A stretch of 64,000 bases of DNA from positions 214,199 through 278,198 of the forward strand of contig NZ_SNQG01000007.1 in the NCBI RefSeq assembly GCF_004378255.1, given 5' to 3'. The notes beneath the pieces were generated by a model. That model had not been told where the DNA came from and did not search any database. It saw only the letters and a program-made list of their open reading frames with translations. Both the position numbers and the translations under genes were made by a program. Every line of letters begins with the position of its first letter. Position 1 is the stretch's first letter. Positions 51,180-60,615 of the stretch are shown here, one piece after another. The DNA is from Mucilaginibacter phyllosphaerae (GTDB taxonomy: Bacteria > Bacteroidota > Bacteroidia > Sphingobacteriales > Sphingobacteriaceae).

Positions 51180-51998
51180 ATGAAAATTACACCCATACTG
51201 CTTTTAGCTGCTTTAGGGCTAAGTGCCTGCAGATACAGCCAACCGGCTGTAGACCAGCCCAGCGCCATTTTTAAAGATACGCTTACCTATAATTACCAAA
51301 CGATTAACCAGCGCGCGGCAGATTGCGGCAACAAACCGGATAGCGCCTGCACTGCGGTTAACCTAAAATACCCGGTATTTAAAGGCAAGCCCGTTTTAAA
51401 CGACAGCATTAAACATAAGCTGCTTACCATGTTTATGTTGAGTGAAAAGGCTGATACCAGCCTGAAAACGATGGCTGCGAAATTTATTCGATCATACGCA
51501 GAAGCTAAAAAAAGCGACCCCAGATCTGAAATGTTTTATACTTTGGATAGCTATGTTAAAGTTATCGGGCAAGACTCGGCACTGGTGGCGCTGGAGTGTG
51601 GCGGCTACGTTTTTCAGGGGGGTGCACATGGGGGCAGCTTTACAGGTTTTATTAACTGGGATGGCAAAACAGACAAAAATGTTACGCTTGGCGATATCCT
51701 GATAGACGGTTACCAACCCGGGTTAACTAAAATTGCCGAGCGCATTTTCCGCAAGAACGAAAAGCTTACAGCTACCGCATCACTTGCAGATAACTATTTT
51801 TTTGACAAGGGTAAGTTCGCCTTAAATGATAACTACTCTATCACCCCAATGGGCTTAAGGTATATCTACAACCAATATGAGATAAAGCCTTACGCTGCCG
51901 GCCAAACAGAGCTGATTATCCCCTATGCAGAAATTAAAAAATTAATGAAGCCTAAATCTATCGCTTCACAATACGTAAATAAAAATGCTGGTATTTAA
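51180..51998 (+). CDS. Lipoprotein with DUF3298/DUF4163-like (RsiV-type) domain
   Basis: This 272-residue protein has a lipobox (ALGLSACR, Cys17). The mature part resembles the DUF4163 then DUF3298 pair found in RsiV-like extracytoplasmic proteins: a KYPVFKGKPVLNDSI block, GGYVFQGGAHGGSFTGFINWD, and a C-terminal YEIKPYAAGQTELIIPYAEIKKLM. RsiV relatives bind lysozyme, but no such role is shown here. Its stop overlaps the start of aspartate kinase by 14 bp, so the two are coupled. Confidence 0.78.
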   Translation: MKITPILLLAALGLSACRYSQPAVDQPSAIFKDTLTYNYQTINQRAADCGNKPDSACTAVNLKYPVFKGKPVLNDSIKHKLLTMFMLSEKADTSLKTMAAKFIRSYAEAKKSDPRSEMFYTLDSYVKVIGQDSALVALECGGYVFQGGAHGGSFTGFINWDGKTDKNVTLGDILIDGYQPGLTKIAERIFRKNEKLTATASLADNYFFDKGKFALNDNYSITPMGLRYIYNQYEIKPYAAGQTELIIPYAEIKKLMKPKSIASQYVNKNAGI

Positions 51999-53241
51999 GT
52001 TTGGTGGCGCGTCTGTTAAGGATGCGCAGGGTGTTATCAATTTAGGCAAGGTAGTAAACAGTTACGCCGGCAGCCAGATTTTAGTGGTAGTATCGGCCAT
52101 GGGTAAAACAACTAACGCGCTGGAAAAGCTTACAAACGCTTATTTTAACGGTGCTGATAATATGCACCAGATCTTGGAAGAGATCAAAGCCTATCATTAC
52201 CACATTGCCCATGAGCTGTTTGGCGAGAACCACCCGGTGTTTGATGATATTGCCAATACCTTTGTAGAGATAGACTGGGCGATTGAGGATGAACCACATG
52301 ATGATTACGACTTTATTTATGACCAGATCGTATCCATCGGCGAACTGGTATCTACCCGCATTGTAAACGCCTGGTTTAACCATACCGGAATTACCAGCAA
52401 ATGGCTGGATGTACGCGGCTACATCCATACCGATAACACCTACCGCGAAGGTGTGGTAGACTGGGACAAAACCCGTGAAAGTATCCAAAAAGACATCCCG
52501 GCGCTTTTAAACAAGGGCATTGTGGTAACGCAGGGCTTTTTAGGCGGTACATCAGAAAACTTTACAACCACTTTAGGCCGCGAGGGATCTGATTATACGG
52601 CCTCTATCATTGCTGCCTGCCTCTGTGCCGAATCTGTTACTACCTGGAAAGATGTGCCGGGCATTTTAAATGCCGACCCCAAACATTTTGCCGATACCAT
52701 TAAGTTTGACGAACTAAGCTACCAGGAAGCGATTGAGATGACCTATTACGGGGCAAGCGTTATTCACCCTAAAACTATAAAACCATTGCAAAATGCTGGC
52801 ATCCCCTTGCTGGTTAAACCTTTTACAGAGCCTGCAGCAGCCGGTACAGTTATTAAGGAAGGGGCAGTTAATAAATTTGATAAGCCGGTTATTATTGTAA
52901 AGCAAAACCAGGTGTTGTTATCGGTTTCGGCAAACGATTACTCGTTTATATCTGAAAGCCATCTGAGCGAGATCTTCGGGATATTTGCCAAACATCATGT
53001 AAAGGTAAACGTAATGCAAACATCGGCACTAAGCTTTACCGCCTGTATAGATTATACTGCCGACCGGTTTGAGAAACTATTGGATGCATTGAAACTGGCG
53101 TTTAAGGTAAAGTACAATAACCCGCTTACCCTCATTACTTTAAGGCACTACAATCCGGCATTTGTTGATGAGGTAACAGCAGGGAAAAATATTTTAATGA
53201 AACAAACCAGCAGGAATACCGTGCAGATAGTTTTAAAATAA
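51985..53241 (+). CDS. Aspartate kinase (first of two)
   Basis: This 418-residue kinase phosphorylates L-aspartate, the first step to lysine, threonine and methionine. It starts VFKFGGASVKDAQGV (the KFGG motif), has LGREGSDYTASIIAACL and VIHPKTIKPLQNAGIP, and a C-terminal region with ACT-like sequence (SVSANDYSFISESHLSEIF). It is not fused to homoserine dehydrogenase. It is the last gene of the 49,952-53,241 run and overlaps the convergent DUF92 gene by 9 bp. It differs clearly from the second aspartate kinase at 62373. Confidence 0.93.
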   Translation: MLVFKFGGASVKDAQGVINLGKVVNSYAGSQILVVVSAMGKTTNALEKLTNAYFNGADNMHQILEEIKAYHYHIAHELFGENHPVFDDIANTFVEIDWAIEDEPHDDYDFIYDQIVSIGELVSTRIVNAWFNHTGITSKWLDVRGYIHTDNTYREGVVDWDKTRESIQKDIPALLNKGIVVTQGFLGGTSENFTTTLGREGSDYTASIIAACLCAESVTTWKDVPGILNADPKHFADTIKFDELSYQEAIEMTYYGASVIHPKTIKPLQNAGIPLLVKPFTEPAAAGTVIKEGAVNKFDKPVIIVKQNQVLLSVSANDYSFISESHLSEIFGIFAKHHVKVNVMQTSALSFTACIDYTADRFEKLLDALKLAFKVKYNNPLTLITLRHYNPAFVDEVTAGKNILMKQTSRNTVQIVLK

Positions 53242-53943
53242 AAGCAGCAGGCATGATGCCATTACGGCAATAAAGGTGTTCATAAAATTCACTTCGTTGT
53301 TATTCATCCACCCTTTCCGTTCCAGCGTGGCGCCTAAAACCGAATCGGCTAAATTACCTATGGTACCTGCTGCAATAATATTAGCGAAGATACCGGCACT
53401 CCAGCCATAGTTGTGGGCGTAAATTCCGGCAATAACCACAGAACCCGCTATACCGGTTAGGGTACCTTCCAGGCTTATCACCCCGTCGCTTCCCCTGTGG
53501 CCCGGCTTAAAATTAATGATATCATAAAACCTTTTGCCATACACCATACCCATTTCTGACGATAGCGTATCTGCCGTGGCAGATGCCAGTGCAGCAGCCA
53601 TAAAAATACTTGCCAGCAAAGCATTACCGGGCAATACAAAGGCCAGTAAGCCTAATATTGCAGGCAGGCCGCCATTAGCCAATACCTGCCTTGCGTTTCG
53701 CTTTTCCGGGTGGGTATCACCTGCTAAATTCCTTTTTTGATGCTTTTTGTGGGATGTTGCCATTACAGACAGTAAAAAGAACATAGCCAGCATGGCAACA
53801 CCGGCATAACCTGTGCCCAGGTAAATACACAGGCTAATGAGCCAGCCGGTTAAAGCGCCACCTGCAGTTAGCTTACCTGTTTTGTAGCTGGCAAAGCTTG
53901 CAGCAAGCAGTACTATTAAAAAAACAAGCTGGGTTAAAGGCAT
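53233..53943 (-). CDS. DUF92 integral membrane protein
   Basis: This 236-residue protein has about six or seven hydrophobic segments. The motif ASATADTLSSEMGMVYGKR and the later GSDGVISLEGTLTGIAGS and GNLADSVLGATLERKGWMNNNEVNFMNT are characteristic of the DUF92/TMEM19 family. Plant relatives act as phytyl-phosphate kinases; in bacteria the role is unknown. It overlaps the aspartate kinase gene by 9 bp on the opposite strand. Confidence 0.88.
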   Translation of the reverse strand: MPLTQLVFLIVLLAASFASYKTGKLTAGGALTGWLISLCIYLGTGYAGVAMLAMFFLLSVMATSHKKHQKRNLAGDTHPEKRNARQVLANGGLPAILGLLAFVLPGNALLASIFMAAALASATADTLSSEMGMVYGKRFYDIINFKPGHRGSDGVISLEGTLTGIAGSVVIAGIYAHNYGWSAGIFANIIAAGTIGNLADSVLGATLERKGWMNNNEVNFMNTFIAVMASCLLLLF

Positions 53944-54007
53944 CGTAGATCAAACATAAAAAATAATTTTAGGTGGGCTGTATTATATCGTTTTATTTAG
54001 GCCTTTA

Positions 54008-54036
54008 CAAAAAACGCCTTTAGTTAACTAAAGGCG
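54008..54036 (-). terminator. Terminator of the 59-residue gene
   Basis: CGCCTTTAGTTAACTAAAGGCG is a perfect palindrome (54015-54036) followed on the minus strand by a run of Ts. It lies 21 bp past the stop codon of the small gene. Confidence 0.8.
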
Positions 54037-54057
54037 CCTACGGGGTATTTTAATTTA

Positions 54058-54237
54058 TTAATGTTTGTTTTCGCGTTTACGGCTATTATCCTTGTTGGAT
54101 GTTTGATCAGATCGCTGGCCGCCGCCATTGCTTATCCCCTTTTGCTTTTGTGCTTCCCGGGCATCGTTAAATTCACGGTCGGCAGTTGGCGAACCTTGTC
54201 CGCCGCTTGTGTTGTTCTTAAACTCCTGTGCTTTCAT
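54058..54237 (-). CDS. Small hydrophilic protein, 59 residues
   Basis: This short frame starts at an ATG (MKAQEFKNNTSGGQGSPT) and ends KRENKH. It is highly charged and Asn/Gly/Gln-rich, with a basic tail, and contains no hydrophobic segment. A palindromic terminator directly follows its stop codon, which supports it as a real gene. The family is not recognised. It may be a small stress or nucleic-acid-associated protein, but nothing proves this. Confidence 0.6.
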   Translation of the reverse strand: MKAQEFKNNTSGGQGSPTADREFNDAREAQKQKGISNGGGQRSDQTSNKDNSRKRENKH

Positions 54238-54382
54238 AACAGTTATTTTTAGTTTACAATTTGGCTTTGCAGCCTTTTTGCATATAACTGTGCAACAACT
54301 GTACCCATTTTGTACTTACGGCAGGCAATTATCGCAGCTGGCTCTGAGTGCGAAATTTCCGCCTGCTTTAATCTACTGACAA

Positions 54383-54709
54383 TCAGCTACCAACCTCCAG
54401 TTGCCTGTACACTTCTATCAGGTATATTGCTTCCAGCATACCGGCGTTAAAATCATTCCATTCGGCTTCGGTAAATACAAAATTGATATCACGGTTTGGC
54501 GTGCACAGTACCAATCTTTCAGAACCATCGGGGAATGGGAAACATCTGTCCTCAAAATCCATATCCTGCGTAAAGCGATGAAACGATATAAATTGGTCGG
54601 GCGTAAAGCATAACATTAAATTCTGGTGCCATATGTTTAACATACTGCATTCAGGGCAATGGCTTATTACCGATTGGCCCCTTTGGGTAAGTATCCTGGT
54701 TTCGCACAT
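54383..54709 (-). CDS. Small conserved-looking protein of unknown function
   Basis: The start at 54709 (MCETRILTQRGQSVISHCPEC) gives 108 residues; the longer frame to 54751 adds 14 residues that look untranslated. The CPEC pair, WHQNLMLCFTPDQFISFHRF and a C-terminal WNDFNAGMLEAIYLIEVYRQL helix suggest a compact domain, possibly metal-binding. It resembles a Bacteroidota-only DUF family, which I cannot name with certainty. It is monocistronic. Confidence 0.65.
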   Translation of the reverse strand: MCETRILTQRGQSVISHCPECSMLNIWHQNLMLCFTPDQFISFHRFTQDMDFEDRCFPFPDGSERLVLCTPNRDINFVFTEAEWNDFNAGMLEAIYLIEVYRQLEVGS

Positions 54710-55045
54710 AATGGATGGTATTAAAATTGGTGCCTGCATGCCCGCAGCCAACGCTCCTTAAACTGCGGGCAAAATCAGGACTTGATATCTTTAATTGTTT
54801 AGTTTTTCAATGTATAGCTATTTAAATCGTCGGCCAGTATAAGTGATCTACTATTGCACTGCCAACACTGTAAAAGTATATATTTATTTAGACTAATTAA
54901 AAATAAACAATAAAAAATTTGTTTATCGATTGTTATGAGAATATGTCACTTAAAAAAGGGGGGTTGGCAAGAAGATATTCATATACCGGGTAAATAAATG
55001 CGGCATTAAAACAATTAACGCACTTGTTTATTCCATTACTTAATT

Positions 55046-55516
55046 ATGGACAGATCTAAACAGGTAATACTAAGCGGCCAGCTGAAATGGGTAGAACGGG
55101 TGGCATCCGTAATGGACGATAAATTCCGGCTGCCGGGTACCAACTTCCGTTTCGGGCTGGATCCGATCCTTAACCTTATACCATTTGCCGGTGATGTATC
55201 GGGGTTTATCGTTTCGGCATCTTTGCTGTATGTAATGGCAAAAAACGGAGTAAGCCGCAAGGTACTTATCCTGATGGCTATTAATATCAGTATAGATGCT
55301 ATTGTTGGCGCCATACCCCTGTTAGGGCAGGTATCTGATTTTTATATTAAAGCGAACAACCGCAATATCAGGTTATTAAAAGAGCATTACCGCGAAGGCA
55401 AGCATCAGGGCAGCGGTAACGGTATTATTGTACTGCTGATGCTGATATTGCTTGTGGTATTAGCTGCGGCGCTTTACATCAGCTATATAACCCTGCACTG
55501 GCTGTTTACCCGGTAA
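55046..55516 (+). CDS. DUF4112 membrane protein
   Basis: This 156-residue protein matches DUF4112: VERVASVMDDKFRLPGTNFRFGLDPILNLIPFAGDV at the N-terminus, two hydrophobic segments around 55-95, the phrase IPLLGQVSDFYIKANNRNIRLLKEH, and a final helix at about 128-150. The family is common and of unknown role. It is monocistronic, converging with the lipoprotein gene at 55526. Confidence 0.88.
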   Translation: MDRSKQVILSGQLKWVERVASVMDDKFRLPGTNFRFGLDPILNLIPFAGDVSGFIVSASLLYVMAKNGVSRKVLILMAINISIDAIVGAIPLLGQVSDFYIKANNRNIRLLKEHYREGKHQGSGNGIIVLLMLILLVVLAAALYISYITLHWLFTR

Positions 55517-55525
55517 TGCCGGCTT

Positions 55526-56089
55526 TTACTGCCTAACAAAGGTATAAGGCAAAATTTGCATACTGCCGCTGGTTACCGCAGCAAGGTTGATGGATACAAT
55601 ATTGCCATTGCTATCGTAATTAATTTTGGATGCGGTAAAGTTGAAGCTGCCGGTAATGGTTTTCTTATCAGTGTCTATACTGCTGATATTAAACGTGCCC
55701 GAATTTGGCTGCACAGTACCGTATGGCTCAAACACGTAATTACCCGAGGCATCCTTAACCTGGGTGGAGTAATTAAATTGCAGGTACGGGGTACCATCAA
55801 CTTTATAATTGCCCGTTGTAATGCCTTCGTCATCTACCGAGGTTGGGTCGGTAAAAATAATCTGGATCATTTTTTGCGTTTTTTGGCCGGTAACGGTAAA
55901 AGTTTTCTTTTTGGTGATTGTATTGTAGGTAAGTGTGGCGGCTAAGGTATCCGGTACCCAGGATACAGAACCTATACTGGCCTGAAAGATTGGGCTTACG
56001 GTAGTGGTGGTAGTGGTTTTATCCTTTTTGCAGCTTTGAGATAAAAATACGGCAGAGATAAATAGCAGGAAAAGTGCGGTTTTCTTCAT
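55526..56089 (-). CDS. Lipoprotein of unknown function
   Basis: The ATG at 56089 gives MKKTALFLLFISAVFLSQSCKKD with a lipobox Cys20 and 187 residues. A Thr-rich linker (TTTTTT) leads to a beta-rich domain with alternating hydrophobic strands (SVSWVPDTLAATLTYN, KTFTVTGQKTQKMIQIIF, GTFNISSID, TITGSFNFTA). It resembles calycin-like DUF6252 proteins of Bacteroidota, but I am not certain. It diverges from the stress-like gene at 56251. Confidence 0.7.
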   Translation of the reverse strand: MKKTALFLLFISAVFLSQSCKKDKTTTTTTVSPIFQASIGSVSWVPDTLAATLTYNTITKKKTFTVTGQKTQKMIQIIFTDPTSVDDEGITTGNYKVDGTPYLQFNYSTQVKDASGNYVFEPYGTVQPNSGTFNISSIDTDKKTITGSFNFTASKINYDSNGNIVSINLAAVTSGSMQILPYTFVRQ

Positions 56090-56162
56090 TATACAATACA
56101 ATTTGGTGCGAAACTAAAATGATTTGGGCATAAAAAAATAGTTTTCACATTTTTTAACATAT

Positions 56163-56189
56163 TAAGTATCACCCACGGCTTGATACTTA
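56163..56189. promoter_or_regulatory. Perfect inverted repeat between divergent genes (possible operator)
   Basis: TAAGTATCA (56163-56171) and TGATACTTA (56181-56189) are exact complements across 9 bp. It lies between the minus-strand lipoprotein gene and the plus-strand gene at 56251 and could control either. Confidence 0.45.
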
Positions 56190-56250
56190 TTTGATATACT
56201 TGATAATTAAACTAAAGCAAACAATTTTAAACGATATTTATTATTTAGCC

Positions 56251-56640
56251 ATGATAACAGTAGTAGGCATTTTTGAAAAAGCAGAACTTGCAGAAGAAGC
56301 AAGTTCCTATTTATTAGCTAACGAGTTTACAAACGAAAATATCGACCTTCATCCCCATCAGCAACAGGCAGAAGGGCCAGACCGTATCGCCGACTTCTTC
56401 AATCACCTTATTGATGATGAAAAGCAGGCAGCGCATTTTGCATCCCTGGGCCGCAATGGCTCCATTGTAACTGTGCACGCCGTAAATGCAAGAGAGGCGC
56501 AGGAAGCTGTTGACGCGCTTAACAATTACGGCGCTATTAACGTAGATGCCGCTGATGACAGCTCATCGCACAGCCAACTGATTGAACGGATAGTTGACCA
56601 GGATAAGCGCCTTAAGGGCAATACATCGCCTGCGTTATAA
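56251..56640 (+). CDS. General-stress-type protein of unknown function (YflT-like)
   Basis: The ATG at 56251 gives MITVVGIFEKAELAEEASSYL and 129 residues; 20 upstream codons of the open frame look non-coding. The TVVGIFEKAELAEEA start and the later SIVTVHAVNAREAQEAVDALNNYGAINVD resemble heat-shock/general-stress proteins of the YflT/17M type, which form a small alpha/beta domain. That likeness is moderate. It is convergent with the membrane protein gene, which ends at the next base. Confidence 0.7.
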   Translation: MITVVGIFEKAELAEEASSYLLANEFTNENIDLHPHQQQAEGPDRIADFFNHLIDDEKQAAHFASLGRNGSIVTVHAVNAREAQEAVDALNNYGAINVDAADDSSSHSQLIERIVDQDKRLKGNTSPAL

Positions 56641-57060
56641 CTATGCAAGCGAACAGCCCGGCCTTTTAACCATATCATAAATAAATATGGCCGGCATTTG
56701 AATAATCAGCAGCTGGCACATGATCCTGACGTACATTGCCGATTGGCTTTCTAACCTAAAGATCCAGGTCATGAGTGCAACAGCCACGCTTACAGACAGT
56801 AAAACAATAATAAACCGTACTGCATGTAATGGCGCGTGGATCTTTACGGCCATTAACTGCAGCCCCTCTGTTGCCAGGCGATACAGGATCCAGCTTACGC
56901 TAAAAAATATAAAAAACGAAAAAAGCTGCTTTTCTACAGCGGCGTAAGTAAACCATTGTAAAAAACCGGTAAATAACCATTTAATAAATAAAAATACAAT
57001 ACAGCCTGCGCTTGCCGGTAAAATGGCACATGCATAAGATCTTAGATTCCGGGTCATCAT
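56641..57060 (-). CDS. Four-helix membrane protein of unknown function
   Basis: This 139-residue protein has four hydrophobic segments (about 13-33, 44-64, 80-98, 108-126), with charged residues between. It shows no known motif. Its stop is directly next to the stop of the convergent gene. It may be a small DUF2975-like protein, but I cannot support that from sequence. Confidence 0.65.
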   Translation of the reverse strand: MMTRNLRSYACAILPASAGCIVFLFIKWLFTGFLQWFTYAAVEKQLFSFFIFFSVSWILYRLATEGLQLMAVKIHAPLHAVRFIIVLLSVSVAVALMTWIFRLESQSAMYVRIMCQLLIIQMPAIFIYDMVKRPGCSLA

Positions 57061-57220
57061 AATTTTTTAATCAGGGGTTAATCAAAAATAATCATTAGAA
57101 CGATAAACAGCGCAGGCACCTTAGCATTCTAATTACTTTCTAATACGATCTTCTTCACATTTCTGTTACAACAATATCAAACAATATTCCTGTTTGGTGT
57201 TTATTGTGTAAACATATCAC

Positions 57221-58291
57221 ATGAGCACTCCAAAAGAAAGTTCTTACATCCAAAAAGTATGGCAAACTATGGGTATCGTAGCCCTGCTGGTTTCGGCTAT
57301 TCTTATAGCGCGTGTTGCCTTTAACGTATTACTGATGATATTGGCCGGGTCGCTGATCGCTACTTACTTTCACGGGCTTGGAGATATGATAGAAAGGCGC
57401 ACCAAACTCAAAAGGATCTGGGCGATGCTGATAGCCGTATTGGGCACCATTATCATTATAAGTACCATGTTTTGGTTTATGGGCACCAAAATACAGCAAC
57501 AGGTAAATGAACTGAGCAGTTCGCTGCCCGGCACTGTGCATAACCTAAAAGAGAAACTCTCTCAAAACGATATCGGCCGGCAATTACTGCAAAGTTTTGA
57601 CGGCAACAACTCCGGCAAAATGGTGGCTACGGCGCAATCCTTTTTTTCTACAAGCTTTGGGGTACTGGGCGATGTTTACATCATCCTTTTTTTAGGGATC
57701 TTTTTTACCACCAATCCCTCTATTTACAAAGACGGTATATTATTACTGGTGCCCCCATCCAGAAAAAAAATGGGGACGCATATTATGGATCGGATCAGCC
57801 TGTCGTTAAAAGGCTGGTTAAAGGGGATGATGATCTCGATGGTGCTGGTGGCTATCATGATCGGCGCAGGTTTGAGTATCCTCCATATCCCTGTTGCGCT
57901 GGTACTGGGCCTCATCACCGGCCTGCTGGAACTGGTGCCCACCCTGGGGTCGGTAATTGCCATGATACCGGGCGTATTACTTGGCCTTACCGTAAGTACC
58001 AATACCGCCATCATTGTGGCTATCGTTTACATCGTATCGCAAACTATCACATCCAACATCGTTAACCCGCTTATCCAAAAAAAGATGATCAACCTCCCTC
58101 CTGCGCTAACCCTTATCAGTCAGCTGGTTATGGGGTCTGTTTCGGGGGCTTTAGGTATTATCATGGCCGTTCCGCTGCTGGCCATTACCGTTATACTGGT
58201 TGATGAGCTGTACGTTAAAAAAATCCATCATATTCCCGAAGAAAAAGGCAAACTGGTAACCACCAAAGGCTTAACAACCGATGAGGATTAA
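57221..58291 (+). CDS. AI-2E/PerM-family transporter
   Basis: This 356-residue protein has about seven or eight membrane helices. The loop GWLKGMMISMVLVAIMIGAGLSILHIPVALVLGLITG and the following ELVPTLGSVIAMIPGVLL are hallmarks of the AI-2E transporter (PerM) superfamily, whose members export varied small molecules or act as antiporters. A quorum-sensing role is not implied by family membership. It is monocistronic. The 280-bp gap after it holds a short CCCTTCTCC/GGAAAAGGG-type repeat. Confidence 0.88.
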   Translation: MSTPKESSYIQKVWQTMGIVALLVSAILIARVAFNVLLMILAGSLIATYFHGLGDMIERRTKLKRIWAMLIAVLGTIIIISTMFWFMGTKIQQQVNELSSSLPGTVHNLKEKLSQNDIGRQLLQSFDGNNSGKMVATAQSFFSTSFGVLGDVYIILFLGIFFTTNPSIYKDGILLLVPPSRKKMGTHIMDRISLSLKGWLKGMMISMVLVAIMIGAGLSILHIPVALVLGLITGLLELVPTLGSVIAMIPGVLLGLTVSTNTAIIVAIVYIVSQTITSNIVNPLIQKKMINLPPALTLISQLVMGSVSGALGIIMAVPLLAITVILVDELYVKKIHHIPEEKGKLVTTKGLTTDED

Positions 58292-58432
58292 ACCGGCTTT
58301 TTAGCATGAGAATAAATATAGTGAATTGAGGATGAGCAGATAAGTCTGATTTTAAACATCAGTTAAACCTCATCCAAATCGTATTTAAGGTAGATGATTT
58401 GCCTGCCAAAAATCAACCTGTTTTTGTTTTAT

Positions 58433-58475
58433 TAAGCCCTTCTCCTTTGGAAAAGGGTTGGGATGAGGCTTTTAA
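58433..58475. repeat. Short dispersed hairpin repeat
   Basis: AAGCCCTTCTCC is followed by GGAAAAGGGTTGGG, giving an imperfect stem, in the gap between the AI-2E gene and the helicase gene. It resembles dispersed repeats with the CCCTTCTCCTTTGGAGAAGGG pattern in related genomes. Nothing else is seen in this gap. Confidence 0.45.
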
Positions 58476-58571
58476 TGCTTGCCCCTGCCCTATGTTAAAG
58501 AATAGGTTAAAGAGCCGGGAGGTTTTCCACATTAGCCTTATTTTTTACCGGATCATCGTAATATTGCAAAG

Positions 58572-60563
58572 ATGACAGAGATGAACCCGGCAATGCAGCT
58601 GGCTTATGATTATTTAGAAAGCACCAACACCGTTGTTTTTTTAACGGGTAAGGCAGGCACCGGCAAAACCACCTTTTTGCAAAACCTGCGGCAAACCTCA
58701 AAAAAGAAACTGGCCGTGGTGGCCCCAACCGGTGTGGCGGCCATTAATGCCGGCGGGATGACGATACACTCATTCTTTCAGCTATCCTTTGCCCCGGTAA
58801 TCCCATCGGGCACGGCACAGCCCGAGGCACATTACAATACCGAGAAAAAAGAGCTGCTGGCTAACCTCGAACTGCTTATTATTGACGAGATAAGTATGGT
58901 GAGGCCGGATGTGCTCGATCAGATCGATCTGATCTTGCGGAATATCAAGGCATCGCACTTTCCGTTTGGCGGCGTTCAGTTACTGCTCATCGGCGATCTG
59001 TCGCAACTAAGCCCTATTATCCGCGAAGAGGAATGGGGCATATTACGGCCCTATTATGCAACGCCATATTTTTTTAGCAGCCAGGTGATGCAAAAAGCCC
59101 GCTACGTGCGTATAGAACTGGATCATGTATTCAGGCAAAAAGAACAGGCTTTTGTAGACTTGCTGAACGAGGTGCGTAACCAAACCATCAGTAAAGCCAG
59201 CCTCGATCTGTTAAACGCAAGGTATTTGCCGGGTTTCCGGCCAACGGCAGCAGACCCGTACATCACCCTGACCACGCATAACGGCATCGCACAAAAGGTT
59301 AACGAAGAATTTTTGCAAAACCTGCCGGGATCTGAATATGAATTTGCCGCCACCATTCAGGGCGATTTCCCGAAGGATGCCTACCCTACCGATACCAGCC
59401 TGAAATTAAAAATTGGCGCACAGGTAATGTTTGTTAAAAACGATAGCTCTGCCGAAAAACTTTATTACAACGGCAAAATTGGCACCGTTACCTTAATTGA
59501 TGGCAACAGCGTTTATGTAAACAGCGGCGCAGATGATAAAGAAATTTTGGTAGAACCTGTAGAATGGACAAACATTAAATACCAGCTGGAAGGCGAAACC
59601 ATAGGCGAAACCAACTCAGGCAGCTTTGCACAGATGCCCCTTAAATTAGCCTGGGCCATTACCATTCATAAAAGCCAGGGCTTAAGTTTTGATAAAGCAA
59701 TTATAGATGTTGCTGAATCGTTTGCACACGGGCAGGCCTACGTTGCCTTAAGCCGCTGCCGAAGCCTGGCGGGTATGGTATTGCGTAACCCGGTAGCTGC
59801 ACACAACATTATAGGCGACCCGGCCGTTGCACGTTTTAACGAACAGGCCAAGGCCCTGCAGCCAAATGCGGAGCAGCTGCAGCAGGATATTGCACTATAT
59901 GAACAATACCTGTTGAGCGAATTATTTAATTTTGGGCCTTTGCAGGCAAAATTGCAGGAATTTAAAAGCATTTTACCCGATCTGGAAAAAGACATCATCG
60001 GCGTGGCAGAAAAATTTACCAAGCAGTTAAACGCCGGGCGCAGCATGCAGGCAGCCGCCTATTTTTTAGATAAGCTCCAGGCATCTACAACACTGCTTTA
60101 CCAAAACCTGCCTTTTATGGTAGATCAATCTAAAGAGCGCGCCGCCAAGGCCGACCAGTTGATTGTTTGGCTATTGAACCGTATTGGGCTGATTGAATAT
60201 TTTTCGCAAAACCCTTTTGCTACAGCCGCTTACCTGGCTTTGGCGCAAGATAAAGTTTACACACACCACCGATCTTACCTGAAAGCACTGAATGCTTTGC
60301 CTAATGAAGAACTGTACCAACAACTAATTACTTGGCGCGAGCAGGAAGCTGCAGCGCAAAAAATAATGCCGGGGATGGTTTTTACAGAAAAAACACTGGC
60401 CACAATTGCCGAAAAGCTACCCGCAACCCTAAAAAACTTTAGTGGCATTAAAGGCGTAGGCCCTCAAAAGGCGGCGCAATACGGGCCGCATATCATCCCC
60501 ATGATTCGCAACTATCAGCAGCAGCTACAAGGCCCCGCGGCAGAACAGGTAAGTTTATTTTAG
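58572..60563 (+). CDS. Pif1/RecD2-like SF1B helicase with C-terminal HRDC domain
   Basis: This 663-residue helicase has Walker A GKAGTGKTTF at about 26-35, APTGVAAINAGG (motif Ia), LIIDEISMV (motif II), GDLSQLSP (motif III), a UvrD_C_2-like part with TIHKSQGLSFDKAIIDV and YVALSRC (motifs V-VI), and a C-terminal HRDC-like region around 590-650 (LPATLKNFSGIKGVGPQKA). Pif1 helicases unwind DNA and resolve G-quadruplexes; HRDC would bind DNA. It is monocistronic. Helicases of this type with HRDC are typical of Bacteroidota. Confidence 0.92.
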   Translation: MTEMNPAMQLAYDYLESTNTVVFLTGKAGTGKTTFLQNLRQTSKKKLAVVAPTGVAAINAGGMTIHSFFQLSFAPVIPSGTAQPEAHYNTEKKELLANLELLIIDEISMVRPDVLDQIDLILRNIKASHFPFGGVQLLLIGDLSQLSPIIREEEWGILRPYYATPYFFSSQVMQKARYVRIELDHVFRQKEQAFVDLLNEVRNQTISKASLDLLNARYLPGFRPTAADPYITLTTHNGIAQKVNEEFLQNLPGSEYEFAATIQGDFPKDAYPTDTSLKLKIGAQVMFVKNDSSAEKLYYNGKIGTVTLIDGNSVYVNSGADDKEILVEPVEWTNIKYQLEGETIGETNSGSFAQMPLKLAWAITIHKSQGLSFDKAIIDVAESFAHGQAYVALSRCRSLAGMVLRNPVAAHNIIGDPAVARFNEQAKALQPNAEQLQQDIALYEQYLLSELFNFGPLQAKLQEFKSILPDLEKDIIGVAEKFTKQLNAGRSMQAAAYFLDKLQASTTLLYQNLPFMVDQSKERAAKADQLIVWLLNRIGLIEYFSQNPFATAAYLALAQDKVYTHHRSYLKALNALPNEELYQQLITWREQEAAAQKIMPGMVFTEKTLATIAEKLPATLKNFSGIKGVGPQKAAQYGPHIIPMIRNYQQQLQGPAAEQVSLF

Positions 60564-60615
60564 CCTTTTATCAACATTATACCTTACAAATTAGGGTAAT
60601 TTTTACTTTTACAGC

